A stretch of DNA of 10,322 nt from contig JBJOII010000143.1 in NCBI GenBank assembly GCA_046047235.1, positions 1-10,322 of the forward strand. Reading direction: 5' to 3'. A program made the position numbers and the translations under genes. Shown here piece after piece: positions 1 to 6,092 of the stretch. Position 1 is the first letter of the stretch. The number at the start of each line of letters is the position of its first letter. The notes below the pieces were generated by a model. The model did not search any database, had not been told where the DNA came from, and worked only from the letters and a program-made list of their open reading frames with translations. This DNA comes from JBMTVN01 sp046047235. GTDB taxonomy: Bacteria > Verrucomicrobiota > Verrucomicrobiia > Limisphaerales > JAHDYP01.

Positions 1-683
1 GGCAACGGCGGCGCGTTGCGCCACGCATCCGTAAGCGACCACAGATTCACCGGTGTGATGGATTGACCAAACCCCAGTGACCTGACGCTGCCATCACAAA
101 ATGCAAAGTTCGACCTTCCCGCGCGCCGGTTGGGCTTACCCCCGTGTCGCGCATGTTCCAACTCCTCCAGGTCGTTCCCCTTCTGCCCCTGCAAAACATC
201 CATGTACACATGAGGCGAACCCGTCCTCTTCTCCCCAAAGCTGATCGTCTCCGCAGGCAACGGAACCGCAGCCAGCTTCATCCCATGGGGATACTGGTAG
301 CGCATGAACCCCTCAAAAGCTTCGGAACCCAGCAGCTTCTCAAAATAATCATTCCACCCGTTGATCAGAAAACTGCGCCTCGACTCAGGCTCATCAGACG
401 GACAGTGCAACAGCGTGATGTCCCCATAGTACGGGTAGAGGGCTCCCGGCCAATGCTGCGTGGCATCCCGCGGCGGCGCCTCGTCCCCGTGCTCACCCGC
501 ATACATCTCCAAAGCCATCTGCAACTGCCGCAGATTCGACAGGCAAAGCACAGTCCTCCCCTTCTCCTTGGCCCTCGATAACGTCGGCAACAATAAGCCG
601 GCGAGAATACCGATCACCGCCACGACCACCAATAGTTCGATCAGGGTGAAACCCCTTGAGCCAAGGCCACTACCACGCTTCAT
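1..683 (-). CDS. Prepilin-like (type II secretion/pseudopilin-type) protein, 3' end outside window
   Basis: About 227 codons are visible; the reading frame is open to the window edge. The N-terminus is short and basic. It is followed by the type III (prepilin peptidase) processing site G11-FTLIE with Glu at position +5 of the mature protein, then a hydrophobic helix (about residues 12-33) of the kind that inserts in the inner membrane and packs in a pilus or pseudopilus. Towards the C-terminus, FAFCDGSVR (194-201) matches the end motif of the 'H-X9-DG' prepilin-like proteins abundant in Verrucomicrobiota and Planctomycetota. The His-to-DG spacing is longer here (H180 to D197). The start is ATG at 683, with a strong GGAGGAGG ribosome site about 7 bases upstream. 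It overlaps the stop of the upstream lipoprotein gene (ATGA), so translation is probably coupled. The class is clear; the specific role (pilus, secretion or surface protein) is not. Confidence 0.88.
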   Translation of the reverse strand, partial: MKRGSGLGSRGFTLIELLVVVAVIGILAGLLLPTLSRAKEKGRTVLCLSNLRQLQMALEMYAGEHGDEAPPRDATQHWPGALYPYYGDITLLHCPSDEPESRRSFLINGWNDYFEKLLGSEAFEGFMRYQYPHGMKLAAVPLPAETISFGEKRTGSPHVYMDVLQGQKGNDLEELEHARHGGKPNRRAGRSNFAFCDGSVRSLGFGQSITPVNLWSLTDAWRNAPPL

Positions 684-1684
684 GGCCCGACCTCCTCCAC
701 GGTTTCAGGCTTCTCAGGCCCGGCCCCGGAACCCGGCCTGAACCGTTGCATCAATTGTCCCATCGATTGCATCGCCCCCAGCACGGCATCGAATTCCTGC
801 TGGCTCTTTGCCGCCAAAAGGGAATCCATGGTCCCGTCCAGCGTATTCAAGACAATCTGAACCATGGGTCGCATCTTCTCTGCCCCCTCACCCCCCATAC
901 CCGCCAACCCAACCTTCGCCTCCGCCACCCGGCCCTTCCAGGTCTCCGCCATCTCCGCCGGAACCCAACGCCCCTCGACCTGCACCATCTTCACCTCCCG
1001 ACTGCCCTCCGCATCCGACGTCGCAAATGTCAGATAACCCTGACCAGCCTCCCCCGGCACAAACTCGATCTGCGCCTTGGTCATTGCCTCCCGTGCCTTC
1101 AGCAATGGATTCGTCCCGTCGGCACGAGGCGACAAACGCGCCAACTCCTCCATGTCACCCATGATCCTGCTCCCGGTCTTGGCCAGAAACATCCCCGGAT
1201 CCATCGCGCGCAACGATTCCACCGACGATACCTCGCTCTCAACAAATGCCCTGAACATGCCCACCGAAAGCTCCCAGTTCATCCCGATGCTCGAATCAAT
1301 CAGCGGGTTGTTCAAGGTCAGCGGACTGTTGAAAATAAACTCCTTCTTCTGCTCCAAAACCCGCACCCCCTTGTCCAACACCCGAAAGGCACGGTCATAG
1401 GCCTCAACATCCACCCCATTACAAAACTCCACGATCAAATCCCGGATGTCCTGCTGGTAACTCGGGGGCAGGGCCTCCCACAACACCTGCGGGCGGTTCG
1501 CCGCCAGCTCCTCCACCATAATCTCAACGGTATCCCGCGGCGTCTCCGCCTCTTCCACCACTGCACGCCGCCCACACCCCGTCGCCAGCACCACCGCAAC
1601 CAACCCCATCCCCAAAAAACCGCCCAGCGACCTCCAGGAACCCAGCCGGCCCCGGCCCACCCCAATACACCCAATTCGCTTCAT
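680..1684 (-). CDS. Putative lipoprotein of unknown function
   Basis: This 334-residue protein belongs to no family I can name. From the chosen ATG (MKRIG...), a basic N-terminus is followed by a hydrophobic stretch (about 21-36) ending in LATGC with Cys37, which reads as a lipobox for signal peptidase II. Alanine rather than leucine at -3 makes it slightly non-ideal. The mature part is mostly helical in appearance and acidic. Near residues 230-243 is a segment with VKMVQVEGRWVP, a strand pattern often seen in small envelope domains of the SnoaL/DUF4878 type; this is only a resemblance. Longer starts exist upstream (ATG at 1693 and 1726, TTG at 1732), but they add a polar extension before the signal and have no better ribosome site. 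The stop overlaps the ATG of the prepilin-like gene, so the two are likely co-expressed. Confidence 0.72.
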   Translation of the reverse strand: MKRIGCIGVGRGRLGSWRSLGGFLGMGLVAVVLATGCGRRAVVEEAETPRDTVEIMVEELAANRPQVLWEALPPSYQQDIRDLIVEFCNGVDVEAYDRAFRVLDKGVRVLEQKKEFIFNSPLTLNNPLIDSSIGMNWELSVGMFRAFVESEVSSVESLRAMDPGMFLAKTGSRIMGDMEELARLSPRADGTNPLLKAREAMTKAQIEFVPGEAGQGYLTFATSDAEGSREVKMVQVEGRWVPAEMAETWKGRVAEAKVGLAGMGGEGAEKMRPMVQIVLNTLDGTMDSLLAAKSQQEFDAVLGAMQSMGQLMQRFRPGSGAGPEKPETVEEVGP

Positions 1685-1754
1685 CGCTCGCATAGCACAA
1701 CTCGATAACGGACTCCACTCATCCATCCTCAAAACCCGGCAAACCTAGCGCCAA

Positions 1755-2483
1755 CTAACCGCCTCCGCCAGCCAAGACCCCACGTAAACTCTCCGCCACC
1801 TGACGCTGAAACCTCCCCCAGCCCGCCCCCCCATACACCGCCTGATTCATCTCCAACTCAACCCCCAAATACCAGCCCTCGCCGTGCTTCCGACGAAGCC
1901 CCGTCGTCAATCCATCCGCCCGCCCCAAATACGGATAGTTCACCCTCAACCTCAACCCCGGTTCCAGCCCTCCCAACGCGTCCAACCAGCGTCGACAAAA
2001 CCCCGCCTCCGCCTTCCTCCGGCTGTCATACAACAGCGCCATATCCGCATTCCGCACCTCCCCACCCAGCTGAGGCGTAAAACTGTGCACCCCTACATGC
2101 ACCACTCTCCGCCCCCCGGCAATCAACTCCTCCACCGCCTCCTCCACCGCCCGTCGATGCGGCCACCAATACCGCTCCAGAATCTTCTCCCGCTCCCGCC
2201 TCTCCAACCCCCGCGTGTAACACGACCAAATCCGCGGATTCGAAATGGACCGGTTCGCCTCCACCAACAACCGACTCCATGGCGTCGACAATAACGGCCG
2301 CCTGAACACCCGCGCCAAAGAACGCGCCAACGGCAACGCTCCCGGATCCCATCCCCGATGACTCTCCAAAACCTCCGCCGCCCTAGCAAACAAGCCAGCA
2401 TACTCCCGCGGAATGCGGTTCCCCGCATGCTCACAGGTCAGCAGCAAAATATCACTACCCGCCGTTTCAGATCGCATTTCCAT
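1755..2483 (-). CDS. N-formylglutamate amidohydrolase-family protein
   Basis: The 242-residue protein carries the motif series of the N-formylglutamate amidohydrolase family (PF05013-type), zinc-dependent hydrolases that remove formyl or similar acyl groups from amino acids. Visible are CEHAGN (17-22), HRGWDPGA (42-49), LLVEANRS (72-79), the probable metal or catalytic segment HSFTP (133-137), NYPYLGRADG (182-191) and VELEMNQ (208-214). The pattern fits the family branch separate from classical histidine-degrading HutG, and no hut gene lies nearby, so the substrate is open. There is no signal peptide, so it should be cytoplasmic. The start at 2483 is chosen because GGGAG lies six bases upstream. 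ATG 2477 is equally possible. The in-frame extension further upstream to 2567 is translated heptamer repeat and is unlikely to be real. Confidence 0.85.
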   Translation of the reverse strand: MEMRSETAGSDILLLTCEHAGNRIPREYAGLFARAAEVLESHRGWDPGALPLARSLARVFRRPLLSTPWSRLLVEANRSISNPRIWSCYTRGLERREREKILERYWWPHRRAVEEAVEELIAGGRRVVHVGVHSFTPQLGGEVRNADMALLYDSRRKAEAGFCRRWLDALGGLEPGLRLRVNYPYLGRADGLTTGLRRKHGEGWYLGVELEMNQAVYGGAGWGRFQRQVAESLRGVLAGGGG

Positions 2484-2569
2484 ACTCCACTCCCATCTCC
2501 CTTCTTCAATATCCCATATCCGTTCTCCCATACCCGACCCCCACTCTCTCCCCTCTACAATCTCCACTC
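2479..2569. repeat. Degenerate 7-bp tandem repeat array (island A, left part)
   Basis: About thirteen heptamers run in one phase, for example CCATCTC, CCTTCTT, CAATATC, CCATATC, CGTTCTC, CCATACC and CGACCCC, becoming more diverged to the right. The array lies between the glycosidase and the hydrolase gene and contains the likely start codon and ribosome site of the latter. The words match those in the array at 9993-10153, so both are members of one dispersed family. Bacterial heptamer repeats are known, for example the STRR elements of cyanobacteria, but those words differ. Confidence 0.75.
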
Positions 2570-2573
2570 TCCC

Positions 2574-2597
2574 TGCGGCGCGACACCGCGCGCCGCA
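2574..2597. repeat. Perfect GC-rich palindrome (hairpin)
   Basis: TGCGGCGCG at 2574-2582 is the exact reverse complement of CGCGCCGCA at 2589-2597, giving a 9-bp stem around a 6-base loop. It sits in the gap between the glycosidase stop (2656) and the hydrolase start (2483), so it could fold in a transcript running through on the - strand. No T-run follows on either strand, so a classical intrinsic terminator is not supported. A REP-like palindrome or mRNA-processing hairpin is possible. Confidence 0.7.
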
Positions 2598-2606
2598 TCA
2601 GCCCTT

Positions 2607-2630
2607 CCGCCTTCGCCAAGGCTATGGCGG
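2607..2630. repeat. Imperfect palindromic dispersed-repeat element
   Basis: CCGCC (2607-2611) pairs with GGCGG (2626-2630), and GCC (2615-2617) pairs with GGC (2620-2622) around AA, with mismatches between. Read on the + strand it would encode RLRQGYGGQA. I recall that peptide string from spurious translations in unrelated bacterial genomes, which suggests a widely dispersed non-coding palindrome. That is memory rather than a search result. It lies between two heptamer blocks. Confidence 0.55.
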
Positions 2631-2635
2631 ACAGG

Positions 2636-2691
2636 CAGCCCTCAGCCCTCAGCCCTCAGCGCTCTGCGCCTCCCGCTTCCCGCTTTGCGCT
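2636..2691. repeat. 7-bp tandem repeat array (island A, right part) overlapping a gene end
   Basis: Eight heptamers run in phase: CAGCCCT three times, CAGCGCT, CTGCGCC, TCCCGCT twice and TTGCGCT. The array covers the last eleven codons and the stop codon of the glycosidase on the - strand. The word set differs from the CCATCTC type in the left part of the island, although the period is the same. Confidence 0.8.
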
Positions 2692-3687
2692 GACCCCCAC
2701 CACCTCCGCGGCTCGCCGAACCACCTCCAGCTCTACCGCATCAAGTTGGCTCATCAGGGAACGCCCCCGCAAATCAAACGACCGCTCCCGCACCCCACCT
2801 TCATCCGATCTCGAACTTCCATTATGCAGGCACCAGCCCGCCCCGCGCCCCCGCACCGCCCCAGCCAAGTCTTCAAGATAGTCTGCCACCTCCGGCTGCC
2901 ATCGGCCATATCCACGCCTGAAAGGCTCCTGATAATGCACAGGCCTCACGATTCCCAGCCGGCTCATCGCCTCCAAACAAATGCGCGTGTGACTCTCCGT
3001 CTCCCCCGGCGAACCCGCCTCCCTTGGCCGATGCGGCGCAACAAAATCCAAACCCGCATCCAGCAAGGCCTCACGCACATACGCCTCCCCCAAATCATGC
3101 CCACCAAATGAGGCCGTCACCAACAAGTCCGGATCCAATCGCCGCACCAAATCCCGTAACTCCCTCACCTCGCCCGTCGATACATACCGCGCATCCCGAA
3201 CATCCCGTTCGTTCGCTAAGTCCAAATACCAATTCGTCCATCCTCTCAAAGCAACTACAATCACCTCAACCGCAGCCCGATGCGACGCCATGTCGCGCAC
3301 CACTCCCCCAGCTCCCGACTTCCCCCTCGTCAAGGTCACGTCCACCACCATCCCCCGCTCATCACAGGCCCGAACCAACGCCTTCAACCGCGTCAGATAA
3401 GGCTCCCTCGCCCCTCCATCTTCCCCCACCGCTGAAACATCCCCACCATGTGACCACGTCGCCCAGACCCGCACCCAGTTGAAGCCCGCCTGCCTCAGCG
3501 CATCCAGATCCGTGCTCAACGTCTCCTCCGACGCCCCAAGCCCCCCGTAATAACTCGCCCCCAACAGAAAGACCGGCTCCCCATCCACGGTAAAACGCGC
3601 TCCATCCAACCCCAAATCCGCACCCTGCAGCGCCGCCTCCCACACACAGATCCACGTCACAAAAACAGCCAGTATCCTCAAACGCAT
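2656..3687 (-). CDS. Secreted glycosidase, clan GH-A-like TIM barrel
   Basis: This 343-residue protein begins with a signal peptide (MRLRILAVFVTWICVWEAAL, cleavage near residue 22 at LQGA). A (beta/alpha)8-type glycosidase core follows. The early strand GEPVFLLGASYYG (37-49), DALRQAGFNWVRVWATWS (62-79), and LDLANERD (155-162) with Asn159-Glu160 as the likely acid/base pair all fit clan GH-A (GH5-like). HYQEP (251-255) offers Glu254 as a candidate nucleophile; this second assignment is less sure. The family and substrate cannot be fixed. The start at 3687 has AGAAAGGA five bases upstream. A longer frame begins at 3738 but would place a polar stretch before the signal. The last residues (about 333-343, SAKREAGGAER) and the stop come from a 7-bp repeat, so the native C-terminus may have been replaced. 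It diverges from the porin and may be co-transcribed with the hydrolase downstream. Confidence 0.78.
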   Translation of the reverse strand: MRLRILAVFVTWICVWEAALQGADLGLDGARFTVDGEPVFLLGASYYGGLGASEETLSTDLDALRQAGFNWVRVWATWSHGGDVSAVGEDGGAREPYLTRLKALVRACDERGMVVDVTLTRGKSGAGGVVRDMASHRAAVEVIVVALRGWTNWYLDLANERDVRDARYVSTGEVRELRDLVRRLDPDLLVTASFGGHDLGEAYVREALLDAGLDFVAPHRPREAGSPGETESHTRICLEAMSRLGIVRPVHYQEPFRRGYGRWQPEVADYLEDLAGAVRGRGAGWCLHNGSSRSDEGGVRERSFDLRGRSLMSQLDAVELEVVRRAAEVVGVSAKREAGGAER

Positions 3688-3848
3688 TGGTGTCCTTTCT
3701 GATTCCCTACGACATCCTTCTGCTGCACAAAACCACAACTTTCAATCCTGCCCCCAACAAACACCCGCCACACGTTCATAACATTCAAGACATCAGATCG
3801 TTTAACAATGCACGGATTCGTAACACCCGCTCAATCAGTCGATACGAA
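3688..3848. other. Divergent intergenic region between glycosidase and porin
   Basis: These 161 bases should carry the promoters of both divergent genes, and they are AT-richer than their surroundings. I could not find a -35/-10 pair with good spacing on either strand. A 6-bp inverted repeat, TTCGTA (3817-3822) and TACGAA (3843-3848), has its right arm touching the porin ATG. It could form a weak hairpin at the translation start, but the arms are short and may be chance. Confidence 0.4.
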
Positions 3849-4793
3849 ATGATGCTTATGACCGAGAATCAAACCAGCCTGGCTCCCACGAAACCAGCCT
3901 ACGCTCTCAATCAGCCGCACCCTGCCCGCCTCAAATACCTCACCGGCTTCATGGCAGCAGTCGCCCTTGGCTTCGGCGGCCTCCAAGGCGCCAGCGACGA
4001 CAACCAGGTCCTCCGTGAACTGATCGAAATCCTCCGCGCAAAAGGCTCCATCACCACCGAGGAATATGACGCACTGAAAAAGGCCTCAGCCACCGAACCC
4101 GCCACCAGCACCGAAACCCACGCTGCACCCGAAGTCCCCGCCACGCCACCCGCGGAGCCCACACCGGACACGGAGAAACCCAAACGCCGGGATATCTTGG
4201 CTGATCAAACATCCTCCCCCATCACTCCTCTGCCCAAAGAGGCCAAATGGTACGACAAAATTGGCTTCGGCGGCTATACTCAGGTCCGCTACGCCACCGT
4301 CTGGAATCAAGAAGGTGAAGACCTCAATGTGCCCGCCGACAAGTCAGCTTCTAACGACCAAAGCTTCTTCCTCCGCCGGGGCCGCATCAAGTTCTCCGGA
4401 GACGTCCACCCCCACCTGTACCTCTACAGCCAAATGGACTTCGCAGGATCAACAGCCAGCGGAGGATCCTTTGCCATCGGAATGAAGGACCTCTACGGCG
4501 ACATCTCCCTGGATGCCGACAAAGCCTACCGCTTCCGCGTCGGCCAATCCAAAGCCCCCTTCGGTTGGGTCAATATGCAGTCCAGCCAGGATCGAGCTCC
4601 ACTCGAACGACCGGATGGTATCAATAGCGCAGCCGAAGGCGAACGTGACCTGGGAGTCTATTTCATGTATGCCCCCCAGAAGTCCGCTCGCACCTCAAGG
4701 AACTCGTCAAAAGCGGCCTCAAAGGCTCCGGCGATTACGGCATGTTCACGGTCGGCGCCTACGCCGGCCAAGGTCCAAATCGCACCGATCTAA
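3849..4793 (+). CDS. Phosphate-selective porin O/P-type porin, N-terminal part (frameshifted)
   Basis: This is the N-terminal portion of an OprP/OprO-family outer-membrane beta-barrel. A signal peptide with a long n-region (hydrophobic core LTGFMAAVALGFGGLQGA, about 30-47) leads into DDNQVLRELIEILRAKG and SITTEEYDALKK, a coiled-coil or SHOCT-like segment common before such barrels. A Pro/Thr/Glu-rich linker comes next, and barrel strands start at KIGFGGYTQVRY. FFLRRGRIKFSGDVHPHLYLYSQMD and RFRVGQSKAPFGW are typical of the family. The frame is lost near 4680; about 37 out-of-frame residues then run to a stop at 4791-4793. Start codons at 3849, 3852 and 3858 are all possible and none has a strong ribosome site. 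These barrels pass phosphate, polyphosphate or other anions, but substrate cannot be read here. Confidence 0.8.
   Translation: MMLMTENQTSLAPTKPAYALNQPHPARLKYLTGFMAAVALGFGGLQGASDDNQVLRELIEILRAKGSITTEEYDALKKASATEPATSTETHAAPEVPATPPAEPTPDTEKPKRRDILADQTSSPITPLPKEAKWYDKIGFGGYTQVRYATVWNQEGEDLNVPADKSASNDQSFFLRRGRIKFSGDVHPHLYLYSQMDFAGSTASGGSFAIGMKDLYGDISLDADKAYRFRVGQSKAPFGWVNMQSSQDRAPLERPDGINSAAEGERDLGVYFMYAPQKSARTSRNSSKAASKAPAITACSRSAPTPAKVQIAPI
4672..4682 (+). other. Probable one-base deletion (frameshift) in the porin gene
   Basis: Upstream of this point the protein reads DLGVYFMYAP in one frame; downstream it reads EVRSHLKELVKSGLKGSGDY in another. Adding one base repairs it: a seventh C in the run at 4672-4677 gives APPEVR, a G after 4679 gives APQEVR, and an A gives APQKVR. 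The joined protein would be 503 residues, a normal length for the family, and the downstream half shows no decay. Confidence 0.85.
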
Positions 4794-5359
4794 ACGGAGA
4801 ACCCCACCTCCTCGCGAGGCTCACCTACCCCTTCAAACTTGCCAATGGCCAGTTCGTCGAAGTCGGCGCCCAAGCCTACACCGGTAACTTCGTCGTCACT
4901 ACAGCCCCAATTAATGGCGTAACACCCAGCCAGGACAACCGCGGGGTAACCGACCAGCGCGTCGGACTCTCCGCCGCCTGGTATCCCCAACCCTTCGGTA
5001 TCGAGGCCGAATGGAATATCGGACGCGGCCCCCGCCTCACTGATGACTACACCAGCCTGGAAAGCGACTTCCTGCACGGCGGTTACGTCCAGCTTAATTA
5101 CCAGGTCGAACCCAAGCTCGGCCGCTTCTTCCCCTTCGCCCGCTGGAACTACTATGAAGGCGGACGAAAGTTCGGTGCCAACGCGCCTTTCGAACGCGTA
5201 AACGAACTCGATTTCGGCTTCGAATACTCCCCCTGGAAACCAGTTGAACTCACGGTGGCCTACACGCACACCATCAACCGCACCAACACCAAAGGTGCCC
5301 CCTACGACGATACCACCAACGCCGACCGCCTCAGCTTCCAGGCCCAGATCAATTACTAA
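4679..5359 (+). CDS. Phosphate-selective porin O/P-type porin, C-terminal part (frameshifted)
   Basis: This is the continuation of the same porin in the shifted frame. It holds the second half of the barrel: LKELVKSGLKGSGDYGMFTV, AYAGQGPNRTDLN and LLARLTYPF match family landmarks. Alternating aromatic strands (AAWYPQPFGIEAEWNIG, YVQLNYQVEPKLGRFFPFARW, ELDFGFEYSPWKPVELTVAY) run to the final strand LSFQAQINY. The terminal Tyr is the aromatic end residue needed for BAM-mediated insertion. The first internal ATG is at 4742, but without a signal peptide this piece could not form a porin alone; it makes sense only joined to the upstream part. The stop lies 13 bases from the stop of the convergent ATPase gene. 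Confidence 0.82.
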   Translation, partial: EVRSHLKELVKSGLKGSGDYGMFTVGAYAGQGPNRTDLNGEPHLLARLTYPFKLANGQFVEVGAQAYTGNFVVTTAPINGVTPSQDNRGVTDQRVGLSAAWYPQPFGIEAEWNIGRGPRLTDDYTSLESDFLHGGYVQLNYQVEPKLGRFFPFARWNYYEGGRKFGANAPFERVNELDFGFEYSPWKPVELTVAYTHTINRTNTKGAPYDDTTNADRLSFQAQINY

Positions 5360-5372
5360 CCTGATCCACCAC

Positions 5373-6092
5373 TTACGACACCGGGATGGAGGCACGGAGC
5401 AATCCGTCCTCCATCTCTAGCGTACGGTCAAAGACCTCCAGCGCCCGGTGATCATGGGTCACCACCACCACCCCTGCCCCCCTCTCGTGCGCCACCTTCC
5501 GGAATAACTCCATCACCTGCCGCCCCCGATGACTGTCCAGCGCCGCAGTCGGCTCATCCGCCAGGATCAAGCTCGGACGGTTCGCCAAAGCCCTCGCCAC
5601 CGCCACCCGCTGCTGCTGCCCTCCCGATAACGCCTCCGGTAAATTCCACGCCCGATCACCCACACCCAAGTAATCCAGCAACTCCAAAGCCCGCTCCCGT
5701 GCCTCCCGCGCCGGCACATCGTTGATCTCCATCGCCACCTGAACGTTCTGCACCGCGTTCAAGAACGGAATCAGGTTCGCCTTCTGAAAAACAAAACCCA
5801 AATGCTGACGACGAAACGCCCGCAGATCCACCAACGCCTCCTCCCCGTCCAACACACCCACACCACCGATCAGAATGCGTCCGGAACTCGGGGGATTAAT
5901 CAACCCCATCGCCGTCAATAAAGTCGATTTCCCCGCCCCGCTCGGCCCCAATAAAGCCACCACCTCGCCAGGCATCACCCGCAGGCTCACATCCCGCATC
6001 GCCACCACCTCGGTGTTGCCACTGCCATACACCTTGGTCAACCCCATGACCTCAATCGCCGGCGTCGCACTGCCCTCACTCGTCCTCATCAT
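5373..6092 (-). CDS. ABC exporter ATPase subunit (LolD/MacB/DevA-type)
   Basis: The 239-residue cytoplasmic ATPase energises the adjacent permease. All nucleotide-binding elements are intact: Walker A GPSGAGKST (49-57), Q-loop Gln103 in FVFQKANLIPFLNA, signature LSGGQQQR (155-162), Walker B LILADEPT (175-182) with catalytic Glu180, D-loop ALD and switch His213 in VVTHDHRA. The length and the QKANLIPFLNA segment are typical of the LolD/MacB group. The ATG at 6092 overlaps the permease stop as ATGA and has AAGG seven bases upstream. The second ATG at 6089 is also possible, while the longer in-frame extension to 6254 overlaps the permease and is not credible. It is the last gene of a three-gene operon with the order of cyanobacterial devBCA. 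Its 3' end contains a strong hairpin (5383-5417). Confidence 0.93.
   Translation of the reverse strand: MMRTSEGSATPAIEVMGLTKVYGSGNTEVVAMRDVSLRVMPGEVVALLGPSGAGKSTLLTAMGLINPPSSGRILIGGVGVLDGEEALVDLRAFRRQHLGFVFQKANLIPFLNAVQNVQVAMEINDVPAREARERALELLDYLGVGDRAWNLPEALSGGQQQRVAVARALANRPSLILADEPTAALDSHRGRQVMELFRKVAHERGAGVVVVTHDHRALEVFDRTLEMEDGLLRASIPVS
5383..5417. terminator. Strong hairpin at the porin/ATPase convergent junction
   Basis: GATGGAGG (5385-5392), a bulged C and ACGGA (5394-5398) pair exactly with TCCGT (5403-5407) and CCTCCATC (5408-5415). The stem has 13 Watson-Crick pairs, extendable by one G-T and one G-C pair, around a GCAA loop, which is GNRA-type in the + transcript. It starts 24 bases after the porin stop and lies inside the last codons of the ATPase gene. 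No T-run follows on either strand, so it may act as a 3'-end stabiliser or bidirectional stop signal rather than a textbook intrinsic terminator. Confidence 0.5.

Noticed and set aside
656..1708. Long + strand open frame opposite the lipoprotein gene
   Set aside because: Its product is rich in Arg, His, Pro and Leu with no domain. It is the mirror of a real - strand gene and arises from the strand bias.
2484..2567. N-terminal extension of the hydrolase gene
   Set aside because: It is translated heptamer repeat rich in Glu, Trp and Gly, and the family motif CEHAGN already sits near residue 17 of the shorter form.
4672..4677. Phase-variable poly-C tract in the porin
   Set aside because: Six or seven C is short for known phase-variable tracts and the tract lies mid-gene. 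A fixed deletion or sequencing error is simpler, and a G or A insertion next to it would also repair the frame.
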